From the NCBI GenBank assembly GCA_013399855.1, contig VXAY01002384.1, forward strand, positions 124,001-188,000: 64,000 nucleotides of DNA. Reading direction: 5' to 3'. The position numbers and the translations under genes were made by a program. Numbering within the stretch: the first letter of the stretch is position 1; each line of letters starts with the position of its first letter. Shown one piece after another: positions 62,901-64,000 of this stretch. Origin of the DNA: Oxyruncus cristatus. Its lineage: Eukaryota > Chordata > Aves > Passeriformes > Cotingidae. The notes beneath the pieces are model-generated. The model did no database searches and was not told the origin of the DNA. It was given only the letters and a program-made list of their open reading frames with translations.

Positions 62901-64000
62901 CTATTGCTGGGAACACCTAACTCTTGAAGTCATTTCCACGCCACAGCATCAGCTTATCCTGTGATAATATCCTGGTGGTTTGCTGCAGGAATACTCGAGT
63001 GAGTGGAGGGACAATGGATAAATCCCAGAGAAAGACTGTTGGGTAACTGCTTCCAGTTCTGGGAAATAAATCCCAGGAGTACAGGGAAGCTTTTACACTG
63101 GGTCCCCACAATTCTTAAGAGACATCAGTAGTTCCAGCAGGAAAGGTTTGTGGGCCAGCCAGTGGCAGACAAACAGTACAAAGAAAAGCTGATTTTTAAC
63201 TGGCACTGAAAGATATCTGTTCATAGAACTGAACTGCTACTTCAAGAATATTTTTCAAAAGTGAAGAGTTTCAAACAACCAGTGCCAGAGCTCTGCATGT
63301 TCCAAAGCATTCACCGTTTTAAAGTGATTCCCTGAGGTGCAGCAAACCCCAGTCCAGCTCCCAAAGGCAGCCTGAGTCAGCAGTGAGCACTGCCAGTGGA
63401 ACAGGACAGGAACCAAATACACACCCAATTAAGGTGCTTCCAATTAAGGTATTTACGAGCCTCCTATGTGGGCAAGGCTTGGTGGACTGTGCAGTAAATA
63501 GCTTTCTTTGACCTTCCTACATTCCTTTGCTCAGACTTTGGCCCTCAGTTAATTCTACTGCAAGTAAACCAGTCAGAAAATCTAAATCAGTAGAAAAATG
63601 AGACGTCTAAATGTCAGTCAAACTAAACCTGCCCCGCTGAGAGCAGGGAAGTATCACACAGATTAAAGGATGGGCCACCTATGAGCAGGACTTCAGTCTT
63701 GTGTCTGAAACAAGGAGCACAGTTCCAGATTTCCATTCATGCAACACCTAGGGAGGGTGAATCTGAATCACTGATTGATGCCACTAAACAGTTTGGAAAA
63801 TTTAACCTCTAAACATAGCAATATTGATTTTACTCAAATGACAAGGCATCTTTCCATTCCTGCTCTTTTCCAGCAGGTCAAACAGTGATATGCACTGATG
63901 TACACTGAATTCACACATGGCATTACTAAAGACAGGCAGAAGCAAACTTCTAAGGCAGACCAAACCCTCAGTTCTCCCAGATTACCAGGCAGCTGGAGTA
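59955..64000 (-). other. TLN2: 5'-most TLN2 intron segment, no exon found
   Basis: At least 4 kb upstream of window exon 1. I looked on the minus strand for the preceding F2 exon (talin-1 residues before about 260) and saw none. It holds the A16 run at 59963-59978, the 14-bp duplication at 62281 and otherwise ordinary AT-rich sequence. Confidence 0.8.
62281..62310. repeat. 14-bp tandem duplication
   Basis: Two copies of ACACTAAATCATAA plus two further bases, in the 5'-most intron seen in the window. Confidence 0.85.

Noticed and set aside
1..64000. miR-190a hairpin, which lies in a TLN2 intron in human
   Set aside because: I looked for the mature sequence or its complement and found no match. 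It is probably in a more 3' intron, below position 1.

Overview
This is vertebrate nuclear DNA, most likely from a bird. The evidence is split coding exons with GT-AG introns, a single large gene on the minus strand, and interspersed CR1 LINE 3' ends together with one long retroelement of a kind I associate with avian genomes. CR1 also occurs in turtles and crocodilians, so bird is an inference. There are no operons, ribosome binding sites, CRISPR arrays or other prokaryotic features.

The window is filled by one gene, TLN2 (talin-2), read right to left. I find 42 coding exons between 59954 and 743. They total 5875 bp, about 1958 codons of a protein that is about 2540 residues in other vertebrates. 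The gene runs off both ends. The missing 5' part encodes F0, F1 and most of F2. The missing 3' part encodes the end of R12, R13 and the dimerisation helix. All 42 exons join in frame with GT-AG borders, and no stop codon or frameshift interrupts the reading frame, so the locus looks functional. Residue numbers below are human talin-1 equivalents, good to about 1-2 residues.

Layout in transcription order: 59.95-54.98 kb encodes the end of F2, the F3 integrin-binding domain and the start of the linker. 53.2-53.0 kb encodes the calpain-sensitive linker. 51.2-42.9 kb encodes rod bundles R1-R3 and the start of R4. 42.9-27.2 kb encodes the rest of R4, then R5 and R6. 27.3-19.1 kb encodes R7 with R8 inserted in it. 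18.1-8.3 kb encodes R9 and R10. 8.5-0.74 kb encodes R11 and part of R12. Paralogue choice rests on talin-2-type residues, notably Ser where talin-1 has Cys336 in F3. Many functional residues are visible: the F3 Trp, the F3-R9 autoinhibition pair, the four R3 threonines, the KANK-binding residues of R7, the R8 lysines and the R11 integrin-site lysines.

Introns range from 125 bp to 2.9 kb, with at least 4 kb beyond the first exon seen. They hold three CR1 fragments, one retroelement of about 950 bp at 51.6-52.6 kb, short tandem repeats, A/T tracts, a putative G-quadruplex and a small cluster of octamer motifs. I found no second gene, tRNA or recognisable microRNA. I saw no evidence of an undescribed biological system. 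The most interesting items are regulatory or splicing candidates inside TLN2 introns and a few unexplained intronic ORFs.
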